Source: Diprion similis (taxonomy: Eukaryota > Arthropoda > Insecta > Hymenoptera > Diprionidae). Taken from it: a stretch of DNA of 64,000 nucleotides. Both the position numbers and the translations under genes were made by a program. Under the pieces are notes generated by a model. That model had not been told where the DNA came from, ran no database searches, and saw only the letters and a program-made list of their open reading frames with translations. Below, piece by piece: positions 1-14,665 of the stretch. The DNA lies in the NCBI RefSeq assembly GCF_021155765.1, contig NC_060117.1:633501-697500 (forward strand). Direction: 5' to 3'. Positions within the stretch are counted from its first letter, which is position 1. Every line of letters starts with the position of its first letter.

Positions 1-243
1 GAGAATTTCAATTTCCAAACCACCTAAGTATCACTACGAATAGATGCTTGACGAATGTTGACAATTTACGTACTTTTCAAGGTTTATCGTGATTCACTTT
101 TTACATGCTTTAAATTTGGAGAATCTTACGGTGGGGTTCACAAGTATGAACTGGCAATGATTACCAATTGGTTCGTGTAGTTTTACGGATAAATGATCAA
201 CTTTCCGTTACCACATTATTATACTTATTTCTTTATCCTTTAG

Positions 244-2654
<2,411 letters not shown>

Positions 2655-2893
2655 TTAATTATGTCCCAAATTTACGCTGTCGCATTGACAAACCTCGTTT
2701 TTAGATAGTCTCTGTATGATGATGCGTACACACCTCTACAGGTTTATCATAGTGTTGCACATATATGTCACAGATTATCAACAACTTGCGTTGAGTGTTG
2801 TTACGTGTGTCCTGTAAGAGTGACTTTCAGGCACGTGTTATACGTACGTACATACAAATAGATTGTTAGTAGGAATTCTTTGCAAAGAATGTG

Positions 2894-2899
2894 AATAAA
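2894..2899 (+). promoter_or_regulatory. Poly(A) signal candidate for Miro (proximal)
   Basis: AATAAA lies 240 bp after the Miro stop codon. A second AATAAA follows at 3222-3227, with GT-rich sequence after it, so two alternative 3' ends are possible. Confidence 0.45.
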
Positions 2900-3221
2900 A
2901 TTATTTTTGCTTTACTGTTAAGCTGCGGAACTAAACTCAAGGTTGAATGACACAAATCTGTAAAGAATATATATGCATACATAGGTATGATGAATATCTT
3001 ATATTTATATGTAGGTGAAAAAAATATTTATTCATTACTTCTAGTTATCATTGAAAAATAAGAAGTTTCATTTGGAGAGTTATAGTGGCAATGATTCTTA
3101 GTCGTCTACGAGGATAGATTGATTCCCATGTAAGGTATAGTCATAGACATCATGTAACTCGTCTTCTGTGTGCTTTGCGTTGTTATATAAAAGCGTTGCA
3201 TCTAGAAATGACATTGAATGC

Positions 3222-3227
3222 AATAAA
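3222..3227 (+). promoter_or_regulatory. Poly(A) signal candidate for Miro (distal)
   Basis: AATAAA is followed within 25 bp by a TTGTG-containing stretch, the usual downstream element layout. It would give Miro a 3' UTR of about 590 bp. Confidence 0.45.
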
Positions 3228-4003
3228 GTTATAATTGTCAAATAATTTGTGCCCTACTGGGCTTGCACCGTACCTCTGTGAATGGTCAAAGATCGTCAAC
3301 AACTTATTTATTTGATTGTTCGCAAGCATAAGAGGGAATTGTACTGTTTTTCCTTATGGTCATATTCTGTAATTAAATTGACAATTAGAAGCAAGCCAAA
3401 TTTTGTAATTGAATTTTAGCCCTCCATATTTTTGCGATTTCTGAAGCCAAAATTTTTTCCTCGGAATCGTGCATGTTTCTTTTTTCGCCAATTAGACTCT
3501 CAGGAGTGCAAAAACGCCTTGGGCGTAAGGACCCATACTAGAATCCCAATTCAATAGTTCATGACCTATCGAAAATCAACGGGAAAGTGCCGAAAATTAC
3601 AATCTCATCAGCATGTCCTGCGTTGACGTATGCGGATCATTTGCGAATGACTGCCAATGAATGAACTGTTTACCAGATTTGCCGCTAGATGCAGTCAATG
3701 GGGGCATACGTGCTAATTCACAAATTGGTAGTGGTATTTCTACACTCGAATCGTGCGTCACAAGTGAAGTTAGTGCCGTAATGAATGAAACGCTACGAGT
3801 GCTAATTCAATTGGACGAACGACCTGGAGCCGGTGTACTCGGCGGGGGGGTACACGCCTGCGCAGGGATTCTCAGGCTTTCCGACATGCCATTCTGTGTG
3901 TTGGGAGGCCTCTTGAAGGAGCGTTAGGCGCAAGGCAGCTTTCGATGTGCTATAACTCGGAATTTCTCAATAATTAAGAATGGCATGCAGGAGAGGTGGA
4001 AAG

Positions 4004-4139
4004 GTGATAAATGAAGATTCTTTCTACATAATAACGGCATGAATATTGTACAAGCACGAATTTTCCACATCGTGATACATGAAGATTCTTTCTATATAAT
4101 TACGGCAGGAATATTCTACAAGCGAGTATTTTTCACATG
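4004..4139. repeat. Two-copy tandem duplication, 68-bp period
   Basis: Copies at 4004-4071 and 4072-4139 share GTGATA, then ATGAAGATTCTTTCTA, and a similar GAATATT...ACAAGC segment, with scattered substitutions. It is a short local duplication beside the large satellite and unrelated to it in sequence. Confidence 0.75.
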
Positions 4140-4619
4140 ATCATATCATACGATGTAATTGTACATGTAATGATAGCACATAAAATTATAATACATATGG
4201 TTATGCCGGACAAAATGACTCTATGCCTTTTATACCAAAGTGGAGAAGAATGATTCGGAAAAAGTATATTGAACACATCTACTATGTAATTTAGATTTTG
4301 AACAATTACCTATTGAATAAGGAAAATTGAATAGGTCAGCTGATGAAAAATCGATTAGAGAAACGGTTACGCTTGAATTTATGTATATCCGGAAGACGGA
4401 ACTAACTCTTCGTTTTTTTGTCTATGACATTTTGAGTTGAGGTTTGCGATGGGAATGTAAGCTATGCTGGCTGCAAACAGATGAATTATGCACCACTGGA
4501 GATTATAATGTAATGTCCGATATCCTTGTATTGTTCATGTGTAACTAAATTTGCGAATAAAAAAACATAACAATATCCCACACAAATTGTTCTACACATA
4601 ATTCATCTAATTTATACAT

Positions 4620-7600
4620 CTGGAAAATTGCAACGACTTTGAGAAATGCTGTAAATGGTTCGTTAGTGTCCTATTCCGACGTAATTTTGCGAGAAAAATC
4701 GAATTATCGCAGTCCCAATGCGCTGCGAGCAACACCTGTAAAGTTACAGCCGAAAAACTGCGGATTTTCATCGTCATTTCTCTGCTGCTGGTCCTACGCT
4801 ATTTTTCATGTGTTTTTTGAGTTCCTGGGCGTCCAATTAGTCTAAGAAGCGTCATAGTGATCGATTCCTAGACCAAAAAATTTTTGACCGAAAAAAATCG
4901 AAGGCTAACCCCTTTGCATTTTTGATGAAAATTTCGACGACTTTAAAAACTGCTGCAATTAATTCTTTAGAACACTATTCCGACGTAATTTTGCGAGAGA
5001 AATCGATTTATCGCAGTCCCAATGCGCTGCGAGCAACACCTGTGAAGTTACAGCCAAAAAACTGCAGATTTTCATCGTCATTTCTCTGCTGCTGGTCCTA
5101 CGCTATTTTTCATGTGTTTTTTGAGTTCCTGGGCGTCCAATCAGTCTAAGAAGCGTCATAGTAATCGATTCCTAGACCAAAAAATTTTTGGCCGAAAAAA
5201 ATCGAAGGCTAACCCCTTTGCATTTTTGATGAAAATTTCGACGACTTTAAAAACTGCTGCAATTATTTCTTTGGAACACTATTCCGACGTAATTCTGCGA
5301 AAGAAATCGATTTATCGCAGTCCCAATGCGCTGCGAGCAACACCTGTAAAGTTACAGCCGAAAAACTGCAGATTTTCATCGTCATTTCTCTGCTGCTGGT
5401 CCTACGCTATTTTTCATGTGTTTTTTGAGTTCCTGGGCGTCCAATCAGTCTAAGAAGCGTCATAGTAATCGATTCCTAGACCAAAAAATTTTTGGCCGAA
5501 AAAAATCGAAGGCTAACCCCTTTGCATTTTTGATGAAAATTTCGACGACTTTAAAAACTGCTGCAATTATTTCTTTAGAACACTATTCCGACGTAATTCT
5601 GCGAGAGAAATCGATTTATCGCAGTCCCAATGCGCTGCGAGCAACACCTGTAAAGTTACAGCCGAAAAACTGCAGAATTTCATCGTCATTTCTCTGCTGC
5701 TGGTCCTACGCTATTTTTCATGTGTTTTTTGAGTTCCTGGGCGTCCAATCAGTCTAAGAAGCGTCATAGTAATCGATTCCTAGACCAAAAAATTTTTGGC
5801 CGAAAAAAATCGAAGGCTAACCCCTTTGCATTTTTGATGAAAATTTCGACGACTTTAAAAACTGCTGCAATTAATTCTTTAGAACACTATTCCGACGTAA
5901 TTTTGCGAGAGAAATCGATTTATCGCAGTCCCAATGCGCTGCGAGCAACACCTGTAAAGTTACAGCCGAAAAACTGCAGATTTTCATCGTCATTTCTCTG
6001 CTGCTGGTCCTGCGCTATTTTTCATGTGTTTTTTGAGTTCCTGGGCGTCCAATCAGTCTAAGAAGCGTCATAGTAATCGATTCCTAGACCAAAAAATTTT
6101 TGGCCGAAAAAAATCAAAGGCTAACCCCTTTGCATTTTTGATGAAAATTTCGACGACTTTAAAAACTGCTGCAATTATTTCTTTAGAACACTATTCCGAC
6201 GTAATTTTGCGAGAGAAATCGATTTATCGCAGTCCCAATGCGCTGCGAGCAACACCTGTAAAGTTACAGCCGAAAAACTGCAGATTTTCATCGTCATTTC
6301 TCTGCTGCTGGTCCTGCGCTATTTTTCATGTGTTTTTTGAGTTCCTGGGCGTCCAATCAGTCTAAGAAGCGTCATAGTAATCGATTCCTAGACCAAAAAA
6401 TTTTTGGCCGAAAAAAATCGAAGGCTAACCCCTTTGCATTTTTGATGAAAATTTCGACGACTTTAAAAACTGCTGCAATTATTTCTTTAGAACACTATTC
6501 CGACGTAATTTTGCGAGAGAAATCGATTCATCGCAGTCCCAATGCGCTGCGAGCAACACCTGTAAAGTTACAGCCGAAAAACTGCAGATTTTCATCGTCA
6601 TTTCTCTGCTGCTGGTCCTACGCTATTTTTCATGTGTTTTTTGAGTTCCTGGGCGTCCAATCAGTCTAAGAAGCGTCATAGTAATCGATTCCTAGACCAA
6701 AAAATTTTTGGCCGAAAAAAATCGAAGGCTAACCCCTTTGCATTTTTGATGAAAATTTCGACGACTTTAAAAACTGCTGCAATTATTTCTTTAGAACACT
6801 ATTCCGACGTAATTCTGCGAGAGAAATCGATTTATCGCAGTCCCAATGCGCTGCGAGCAACACCTGTAAAGTTACAGCCGAAAAACTGCAGAATTTCATC
6901 GTCATTTCTCTGCTGCTGGTCCTACGCTATTTTTCATGTGTTTTTTGAGTTCCTGGGCGTCCAATCAGTCTAAGAAGCGTCATAGTAATCGATTCCTAGA
7001 CCAAAAAATTTTTGGCCGAAAAAAATCGAAGGCTAACCCCTTTGCATTTTTGATGAAAATTTCGACGACTTTAAAAACTGCTGCAATTATTTCTTTAGAA
7101 CACTATTCCGACGTAATTCTGCGAGAGAAATCGATTTATCGCAGTCCCAATGCGCTGCGAGCAACACCTGTAAAGTTACAGCCGAAAAACTGCAGATTTT
7201 CATCGTCATTTCTCTGCTGCTGGTCCTACGCTATTTTTCATGTGTTTTTTGAGTTCCTGGGCGTCCAATTAGTCTAAGAGGCGTCATAGTAATCGATTCC
7301 TAGACCAAAAAATTTTTGGCCGAAAAAAATCGAAGGCTAACCCCTTTGCATTTTTGATGAAATTTTCGACGACTTTAAGAACTGCTGCAAATAATTCTTT
7401 AGAACACTATTCCGACGTAATTTTGCGAGAGAAATCGATTTATCGCAGTCCCAATGCGCTGCGAGCAACACCTGTAAAGTTACAGCCGAAAAACTGCAGA
7501 TTTTCATCGTCATTTCTCTGCTGCTGGTCCTACGCTATTTTTCATGTGTTTTTTGAGTTCCTGGGCGTCCAATCAGTCTAAGAAGCGTCATAGTAATCGA

Positions 7601-10600
7601 TTCCTAGACCAAAAAATTTTTAGCCGAAAAAAATCGAAGGCTAACCCCTTTGCATTTTTGATGAAAATTTCGACGACTTTAAAAACTGCTGCATTTATTT
7701 CTTTAGAACACTATTCCGACGTAATTCTGCGAGAGAAATCGATTTATCGCAGTCCCAATGCGCTGCGAGCAACACCTGTAAAGTTACAGCCGAAAAACTG
7801 CAGATTTTCATCGTCATTTCTCTGCTGCTGGTCCTACGCTATTTTTCATGTGTTTTTTGAGTTCCTGGGCGTCCAATCAGTCTAAGAAGCGTCATAGTAA
7901 TCGATTCCTAGACCAAAAAATTTTTGGCCGAAAAAAATCGAAGGCTAACCCCTTTGCATTTTTGATGAAAATTTCGACGACTTTAAGAACTGCTGCAAAT
8001 AATTCTTTAGAACACTATTCCGACGTAATTTTGCGAGAGAAATCGATTTATCGCAGTCCCAATGCGCTGCGAGCAACACCTGTAAAGTTACAGCCGAAAA
8101 ACTGCAGATTTTCATCGTCATTTCTCTGCTGCTGGTCCTACGCTATTTTTCATGTGTTTTTTGAGTTCCTGGGCGTCCAATCAGTCTAAGAAGCGTCATA
8201 GTAATCGATTCCTAGACCAAAAAATTTTTGGCCGAAAAAAATCGAAGGCTAACCCCTTTGCATTTTTGATGAAAATTTCGACGACTTTAAAAACTGCTGC
8301 ATTTATTTCTTTAGAACACTATTCCGACGTAATTCTGCGAGAGAAATCGATTTATCGCAGTCCCAATGCGCTGCGAGCAACACCTGTAAAGTTACAGCCG
8401 AAAAACTGCAGATTTTCATCGTCATTTCTCTGCTGCTGGTCCTACGCTATTTTTCATGTGTTTTTTGAGTTCCTGGGCGTCCAATCAGTCTAAGAAGCGT
8501 CATAGTAATCGATTCCTAGACCAAAAAATTTTTGGCCGAAAAAAATCGAAGGCTAACCCCTTTGCATTTTTGATGAAAATTTCGACGACTTTAAGAACTG
8601 CTGCAAATAATTCTTTAGAACACTATTCCGACGTAATTTTGCGAGAGAAATCGATTTATCGCAGTCCCAATGCGCTGCGAGCAACACCTGTAAAGTTACA
8701 GCCGAAAAACTGCAGATTTTCATCGTCATTTCTCTGCTGCTGGTCCTACGCTATTTTTCATGTGTTTTTTGAGTTCCTGGGCGTCCAATCAGTCTAAGAA
8801 GCGTCATAGTAATCGATTCCTAGACCAAAAAATTTTTGGCCGAAAAAAATCGAAGGCTAACCCCTTTGCATTTTTGATGAAAATTTCGACGACTTTAAAA
8901 ACTGCTGCATTTATTTCTTTAGAACACTATTCCGACGTAATTCTGCGAGAGAAATCGATTTATCGCAGTCCCAATGCGCTGCGAGCAACACCTGTAAAGT
9001 TACAGCCGAAAAACTGCAGATTTTCATCGTCATTTCTCTGCTGCTGGTCCTACGCTATTTTTCATGTGTTTTTTGAGTTCCTGGGCGTCCAATCAGTCTA
9101 AGAAGCGTCATAGTAATCGATTCCTAGACCAAAAAATTTTTGGCCGAAAAAAATCGAAGGCTAACCCCTTTGCATTTTTGATGAAAATTTCGACGACTTT
9201 AAAAACTGCTGCAATTATTTCTTTAGAACACTATTCCGACGTAATTTTGCGAGAGAAATCGATTTATCGCAGTCCCAATGCGCTGCGAGCAACACCTGTA
9301 AAGTTACAGCCGAAAAACTGCAGATTTTCATCGTCATTTCTCTGCTGCTGGTCCTACGCTATTTTTCATGTGTTTTTTGAGTTCCTGGGCGTCCAATCAG
9401 TCTAAGAAGCGTCATAGTAATCGATTCCTAGACCAAAAAATTTTTGGCCGAAAAAAATCGAAGGCTAACCCCTTTGCATTTTTGATGAAAATTTCGACGA
9501 CTTTAAAAACTGCTGCAATTATTTCTTTGGAACACTATTCCGACGTAATTCTGCGAAAGAAATCGATTTATCGCAGTCCCAATGCGCTGCGAGCAACACC
9601 TGTAAAGTTACAGCCGAAAAACTGCAGATTTTCATCGTCATTTCTCTGCTGCTGGTCCTACGCTATTTTTCATGTGTTTTTTGAGTTCCTGGGCGTCCAA
9701 TCAGTCTAAGAAGCGTCATAGTAATCGATTCCTAGACCAAAAAATTTTTGGCCGAAAAAAATCGAAGGCTAACCCCTTTGCATTTTTGATGAAAATTTCG
9801 ACGACTTTAAAAACTGCTGCAATTATTTCTTTAGAACACTATTCCGACGTAATTTTGCGAGAGAAATCGATTTATCGCAGTCCCAATGCGCTGCGAGCAA
9901 CACCTGTAAAGTTACAGCCGAAAAACTGCAGATTTTCATCGTCATTTCTCTGCTGCTGGTCCTACGCTATTTTTCATGTGTTTTTTGAGTTCCTGGGCGT
10001 CCAATCAGTCTAAGAAGCGTCATAGTAATCGATTCCTAGACCAAAAAATTTTTGGCCGAAAAAAATCGAAGGCTAACCCCTTTGCATTTTTGATGAAAAT
10101 TTCGACGACTTTAAAAACTGCTGCAATTATTTCTTTAGAACACTATTCCGACGTAATTCTGCGAGAGAAATCGATTTATCGCAGTCCCAATGCGCTGCGA
10201 GCAACACCTGTAAAGTTACAGCCGAAAAACTGCAGATTTTCATCGTCATTTCTCTGCTGCTGGTCCTACGCTATTTTTCATGTGTTTTTTGAGTTCCTGG
10301 GCGTCCAATTAGTCTAAGAAGCGTCATAGTAATCGATTCCTGGACCAAAAAATTTTTGGCTGAAAAAAATCGAAGGCTAACCCCTTTGCATTTTTGATGA
10401 AATTTTCGACGACTTTAAGAACTGCTGCAATTAATTCTTTAGAACACTATTCCGACGTAATTTTGCGAGAGAAATCGATTTATTGCAGTCCCAATGCGCT
10501 GCGAGCAACACCTGTAAAGTTACAGCCGAAAAACTGCAGATTTTCATCGTCATTTCTCTGCTGCTGGTCCTACGCTATTTTTCATGTGTTTTTTGTGTTC

Positions 10601-12640
10601 CTGGGCGTCCAATTAGTCTAAGAAGCGTCATAGTAATCGATTCCTAGACCAAAAAATTTTTGGCCGAAAAAAATCGAAGGCTAACCCCTTTGCATTTTTG
10701 ATGAAATTTTCGACGACTTCAAAAACTGCTGCAATTAATTCTTTCGAACACTATTCCGACGTAATTTTGCGAGAGAAATCGATTTATCGCAGTCCCAATG
10801 CGCTGCGAGCAACACCTGTAAAGTTACAGCCGAAAAACTGCAGATTTTCATCGTCATTTCTCTGCTGCTGGTCCTACGCTATTTTTCATGTGTTTTTTGA
10901 GTTCCTGGGCGTCCAATTAGTCTAAGAAGCGTCATAGTAATCGATTCCTAGACCAAAAAATTTTTGGCCGAAAAAAATCGAAGGCTAACCCCTTTGCACT
11001 TTTGATGAAATTTTCGACGACTTCAAAAACTGCTGCAATTAATTCTTTCGAACACTATTCCGACGTAATTTTGCGAGAGAAATCGATTTATCGCAGTCCC
11101 AATGCGCTGCGAGCAACACCTGTAAAGTTACAGCCGAAAAACTGCAGATTTTCATCGTCATTTCTCTGCTGCTGGTCCTACGCTATTTTTCATGTGTTTT
11201 TTGAGTTCCTGGGCGTCCAATCAGTCTAAGAAGCGTCATAGTAATCGATTCCTAGACCAAAAAATTTTTGGCCGAAAAAAATCGAAGGCTAACCCCTTTG
11301 CATTTTTGATGAAAATTTCGATGACTTTAAAAACTGCTGCAATTAATTCTTTAGAACACTATTCCGACGTAATTTTGCGAGAGAAATCGATTTATCGCAG
11401 TCCCAATGCGCTGCGAGCAACACCTGTAAAGTTACAGCCGAAAAACTGCAGATTTTCATCGTCTTTTCTCTGCTGCTGGTCCTACGCTATTTTTCATGTG
11501 TTTTTTGAGTTCCTGGGCGTCCAATTAGTCTAAGAAGCGTCATAGTAATCGATTCCTAGACCAAAAAATTTTTGGCCGAAAAAAATCGAAGGCTAACCCC
11601 TTTGCATTTTTGATGAAAATTTCGACGACTTTAAAAACTGCTGCAATTAATTCTTTAGAACACTATTTCGACGTAATTTTGCGAGAGAAATCGATTTATC
11701 GCAGTCCCAATGCGCTGCGAGCAACACCTGTAAAGTTACAGCCGAAAAACTGCAGATTTTCATCGTCTTTTCTCTGCTGCTGGTCCTACGCTATTTTTTA
11801 TGTGTTTTTTGAGTTCCTGGGCGTCCAATTAGTCTAAGAGGCGTCATAGTAATCGATTCCTAGACCAAAAAATTTTTGGCCGAAAAAAATCGAAGGCTAA
11901 CCCCTTTGCATTTTTGATGAAATTTTCGACGACTTTAAGAACTGCTGCAAATAATTCTTTAGAACACTATTCCGACGTAATTTTGCGAGAGAAATCGATT
12001 TATCGCAGTCCCAATGCGCTGCGAGCAACACCTGTAAAGTTACAGCCGAAAAACTGCAGATTTTCATCGTCATTTCTCTGCTGCTGGTCCTACGCTATTT
12101 TTCATGTGTTTTTTGAGTTCCTGGGCGTCCAATTCGTCTAAGAAGCGTCATAGTAATCGATTCCTGGACCAAAAAATTTTTGGCCGAAAAAAATCGAAGG
12201 CTAACCCCTTTGCATTTTTGATGAAATTTTTGACGACTTCAAGAACTGCTGCAATTAATTCTTTAGAACACTATTCCGACGTAATTTTGCGAGAGAAATT
12301 GATTTATCGCAGTCCCAATGCGCTGCGAGCAACACCTGTAAAGTTACAGCCGAAAAACTGCAGATTTTCATCGTCATTTCTCTGCTGCTGGTCCTACGCT
12401 ATTTTTCATGTGTTTTTTGAGTTCCTGGGGTTCCAATTAGCCAGAAAAGGGTTATACAAATCGATTTGGAGACCAAAAATTTCCAGCTTCAAAAATCTCA
12501 TCAAAAGTAAGGCTAACCCCTTTGGATTTTTTGCCAAAATTTCGACGACTTCGAAAAATTGTAAAATCAATTCTTTCATGCACTATTCCGACGTAATTGC
12601 GCGAGAGAAATCGATTAATTGCTATCCCCGTAGAATTCAG
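4620..12640. repeat. Tandem satellite array, 304-bp monomer, about 26 copies
   Basis: A head-to-tail array in which the same landmark (the TAA after GTCCAATCAGTC or GTCCAATTAGTC) recurs at exactly 304-bp steps from 4845 to 12141: 24 intervals with no net indel. The first copy (4620-4845) is diverged. The core (about 5,150-12,440) differs between monomers by only a few substitutions each. The last partial copy (12,441-12,640) is badly decayed and contains an insertion. Each monomer has an A-tract/T-tract palindrome CCAAAAAATTTTTGG and a short inverted repeat CTGTAAAGTTACAG. Most monomers carry an open frame of 113 codons that runs 38 bp into the next copy. Because 304 is not a multiple of three, the frame rotates each unit, so this is not a repeat protein. 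Diverged edges with a homogeneous core are the known mark of unequal exchange. The sequence family is not one I recognise. Confidence 0.97.
7278..9101. repeat. Higher-order (dimeric, 608-bp) block within the satellite
   Basis: Six consecutive 304-bp monomers alternate between two subtypes. One has TTTAAGAACTGCTGCAAATA and ATTTTGCGAG; the other has TTTAAAAACTGCTGCATTTA and ATTCTGCGAG. The pattern ABABAB gives three 608-bp dimers. Type A recurs at 11838-12141. Confidence 0.88.
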
Positions 12641-13015
12641 CGAATCGGAGAAATTTCGGCCGGCAATTGCTTTTCGTATCAGGAGAACATCTGAGCCGAG
12701 GAGGTCTTCTCAAAACAGGGACTGATCGATTGACTGCTTATGATATTGATGCTGCGTGTCTAAATGCATGCCTGCTTGTTTGAGAAGCACTGATCTCTAC
12801 TATACACGATCGCTTACTCACATGTTACATCTACTTCGAATTAAGCAAATTGCAGAAATTTCAGTCGAAAATTGCTCCTGGTATCAGGAGAATATCTGAG
12901 CTGAGGAGGTCGCTCAGAAACAGAGATTGAGTGGTACACACGATGCTGTGTGTCCAGCGATGAGTACGTGTCTGCCTGTCCAAAAGGGCATGCGTCTCAC
13001 ATGTAAGTATGGTTG
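12641..13015. repeat. Two decayed copies of a second ~200-bp repeat at the satellite edge
   Basis: A segment near 12,645-12,735 recurs near 12,843-12,930 at roughly 75% identity; both copies contain GTATCAGGAGAA and ATCTGAGC(C/T)GAGGAGGTC. The following GATGCTG(C/T)GTGTC and GCATGC(C/G)T motifs also recur. The period is near 195-205 bp with small indels. It appears unrelated to the 304-bp monomer apart from adjacency. Confidence 0.6.
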
Positions 13016-14019
13016 CCCCAAATAAGGCGCCTTTAAATTGAGCAGGCACGGCCATCATCGCATAGGTAAATTTTGCATAAATTTGAAACGGCATGCAACT
13101 GGGACAGGAAAGTGATCACTCCCAAATTTTATGCGTAATCAAATATTTATTCAGTTTCTGCACACATTCTTCCACCAAATATCTCTTCGGACATAGTATT
13201 ATGTTACATTCCATATTAATGTTTAGTATTGGCGTTGACTGAGGATATGTACCAATTCACTTCAGTTACTATAGTATCACGATTTTTTAACCAAATTTTT
13301 CACTCGTCAGAAGTGATCTGCAGAATTCACTGATCTATATTCCAATCAATCATTACGATCAGGTCAATAGTCAGGAATTTGAAAAACACATCTACAACAT
13401 AATAGGGCCAACAGCTGAGAAATTATAACGAAAATGGTTGATTTCCTGGTTGCAACTCACGATCCATTTTCTACAGTGACTCTAGATTATGCGCAATTAT
13501 TTCTTGGACGCAAAAATGAATATCATACACGCCACGCACGGGAATAAATATTGAATATGATCAGTACAATGAATGTCTTTTTGGACCACCGTCCATGATA
13601 TAAAGATGTCGTAGTTTTTTTTTCCTAATCGAAGCCGACCATACTCATGTATCTATAATCTATCTAATAATCGTCGTATGCTGCAAAGATGGTTCATCAT
13701 CTGCACGCACCCTGTCCAATCCGAGAATACTAAAAATACTTATATACCACTATAGACTAAATACCAAAACAATATTTATTCGCTTGGTTTGTTTCTTCGT
13801 ATATTTTTACGAGCCTCCAATCTCATAGAAAACAATTCAAATTCTATTATAGCACTTGAAGTTACCAAACAATTTCTAAAATAAATGTCTCGTACGTATT
13901 TCTATTTTATGGAAATATTGAAAATTTCAAATCCGAGTCTGTAGGCAGGAGTAGAATCTGTTCCCCAGGAGTCATTGATGAGCCTTGATGCTGTTTCAAC
14001 TCGCTCTTCAACATGTTCA
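13016..14019. other. Spacer, nothing recognised
   Basis: AT-rich single-copy-looking DNA with no long open frame, no tRNA-like fold that I could see and no repeat. Confidence 0.4.
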
Positions 14020-14296
14020 TCACATGTCAACAACCGTTCGCAACAGGAATATGATTGATATTGCGTTTTCTGATTTTCTTTCTGCGGTAAAATGATGGTA
14101 AAGGTCAAAGCACTGCAATAGTGTATGATACTTTGTGAGAAACTGATACGAATTTTCAATCTTACCAGTCTTAGGTAATAGTAGTTTTTCCTGGTTCAGC
14201 TTGGACATTGCCATGACGGTTTCTATAGTACAAGGTTCGCATCGGTACGACTTCAAGAACATGAGGCTGCAGTGAGGTGTCGATTTCTGTAGCAAG
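14020..14296 (-). CDS. Possible two-exon gene fragment, unrecognised
   Basis: Reading the minus strand, an acceptor (TTTCGCAG) precedes an exon at 14296-14166 ending at a good donor (G|GTAAG). A pyrimidine-rich tract then ends at an acceptor before 14081, and the frame runs to TGA at 14020. The spliced piece includes HCSLMFLKSYRCEPCTIETV and ends ERKSENAISIIFLLRTVVDM. The 84-bp intron is itself open and a multiple of three, so the frame also reads straight through. I do not recognise the protein and could not find further exons with confidence. It may be the 3' end of a gene, a pseudogene piece, or chance. Confidence 0.2.
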
Positions 14297-14665
14297 CTGC
14301 GAAATCATGAATTCAGAAGCAAACCTGAGTTATTTATATAGTTGTGATTTTTAGATACAGCGTCCGATTACAAATTTGGAGATGAGGATTAGAATATGTT
14401 AATGTTACAGCCAAAATTTAACAAAATTTATTTGTGATGTATATATACTGTATCTGTACCTGTATTTTATTCGAAGCTAGACTTTGAATTTTCCCCGCTA
14501 GATTTTGTAGGTATTCTATCTTTACACTATAAGCTTGCTACGATTCACATCTATCAATGCGTGCGTTAAGGCATTAACACCGACTGCATAGAGTAAGGCG
14601 TTTACGCACGCGTCCGGCCGGCTTGTGGTGCCCTCGAGGATGTTTCAGTGGAAGCAGGGTATCCC

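Larger units (their letters stand above)
2655..4619. other. Miro 3' UTR and spacer before the satellite
   Basis: No supported gene was found. An 88-codon open frame at 3661-3927 (+) has no recognisable domain and no splice context, so I treat it as chance. A 68-bp imperfect tandem duplication lies at 4004-4139. Confidence 0.5.

Noticed and set aside
3661-3927. 88-codon + strand open frame
   Set aside because: No recognisable domain, no splice context, and it lies in spacer sequence with no other sign of a gene.
4620-12640. CRISPR-like regular repeats
   Set aside because: The unit is 304 bp with no repeat/spacer distinction, and the genome is eukaryotic.
4639-12694. About two dozen overlapping 75-113-codon open frames that look like a tandem gene family
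   Set aside because: They are the same satellite monomer read in a frame that rotates every 304 bp; variants are spread without regard to codon position as far as I can see, and there is no promoter, splice or domain evidence.
13902-14159. 85-codon minus-strand open frame ending FEIFNISIK
   Set aside because: It cannot be joined in phase to the better-supported exon at 14296-14166 using the visible acceptors.
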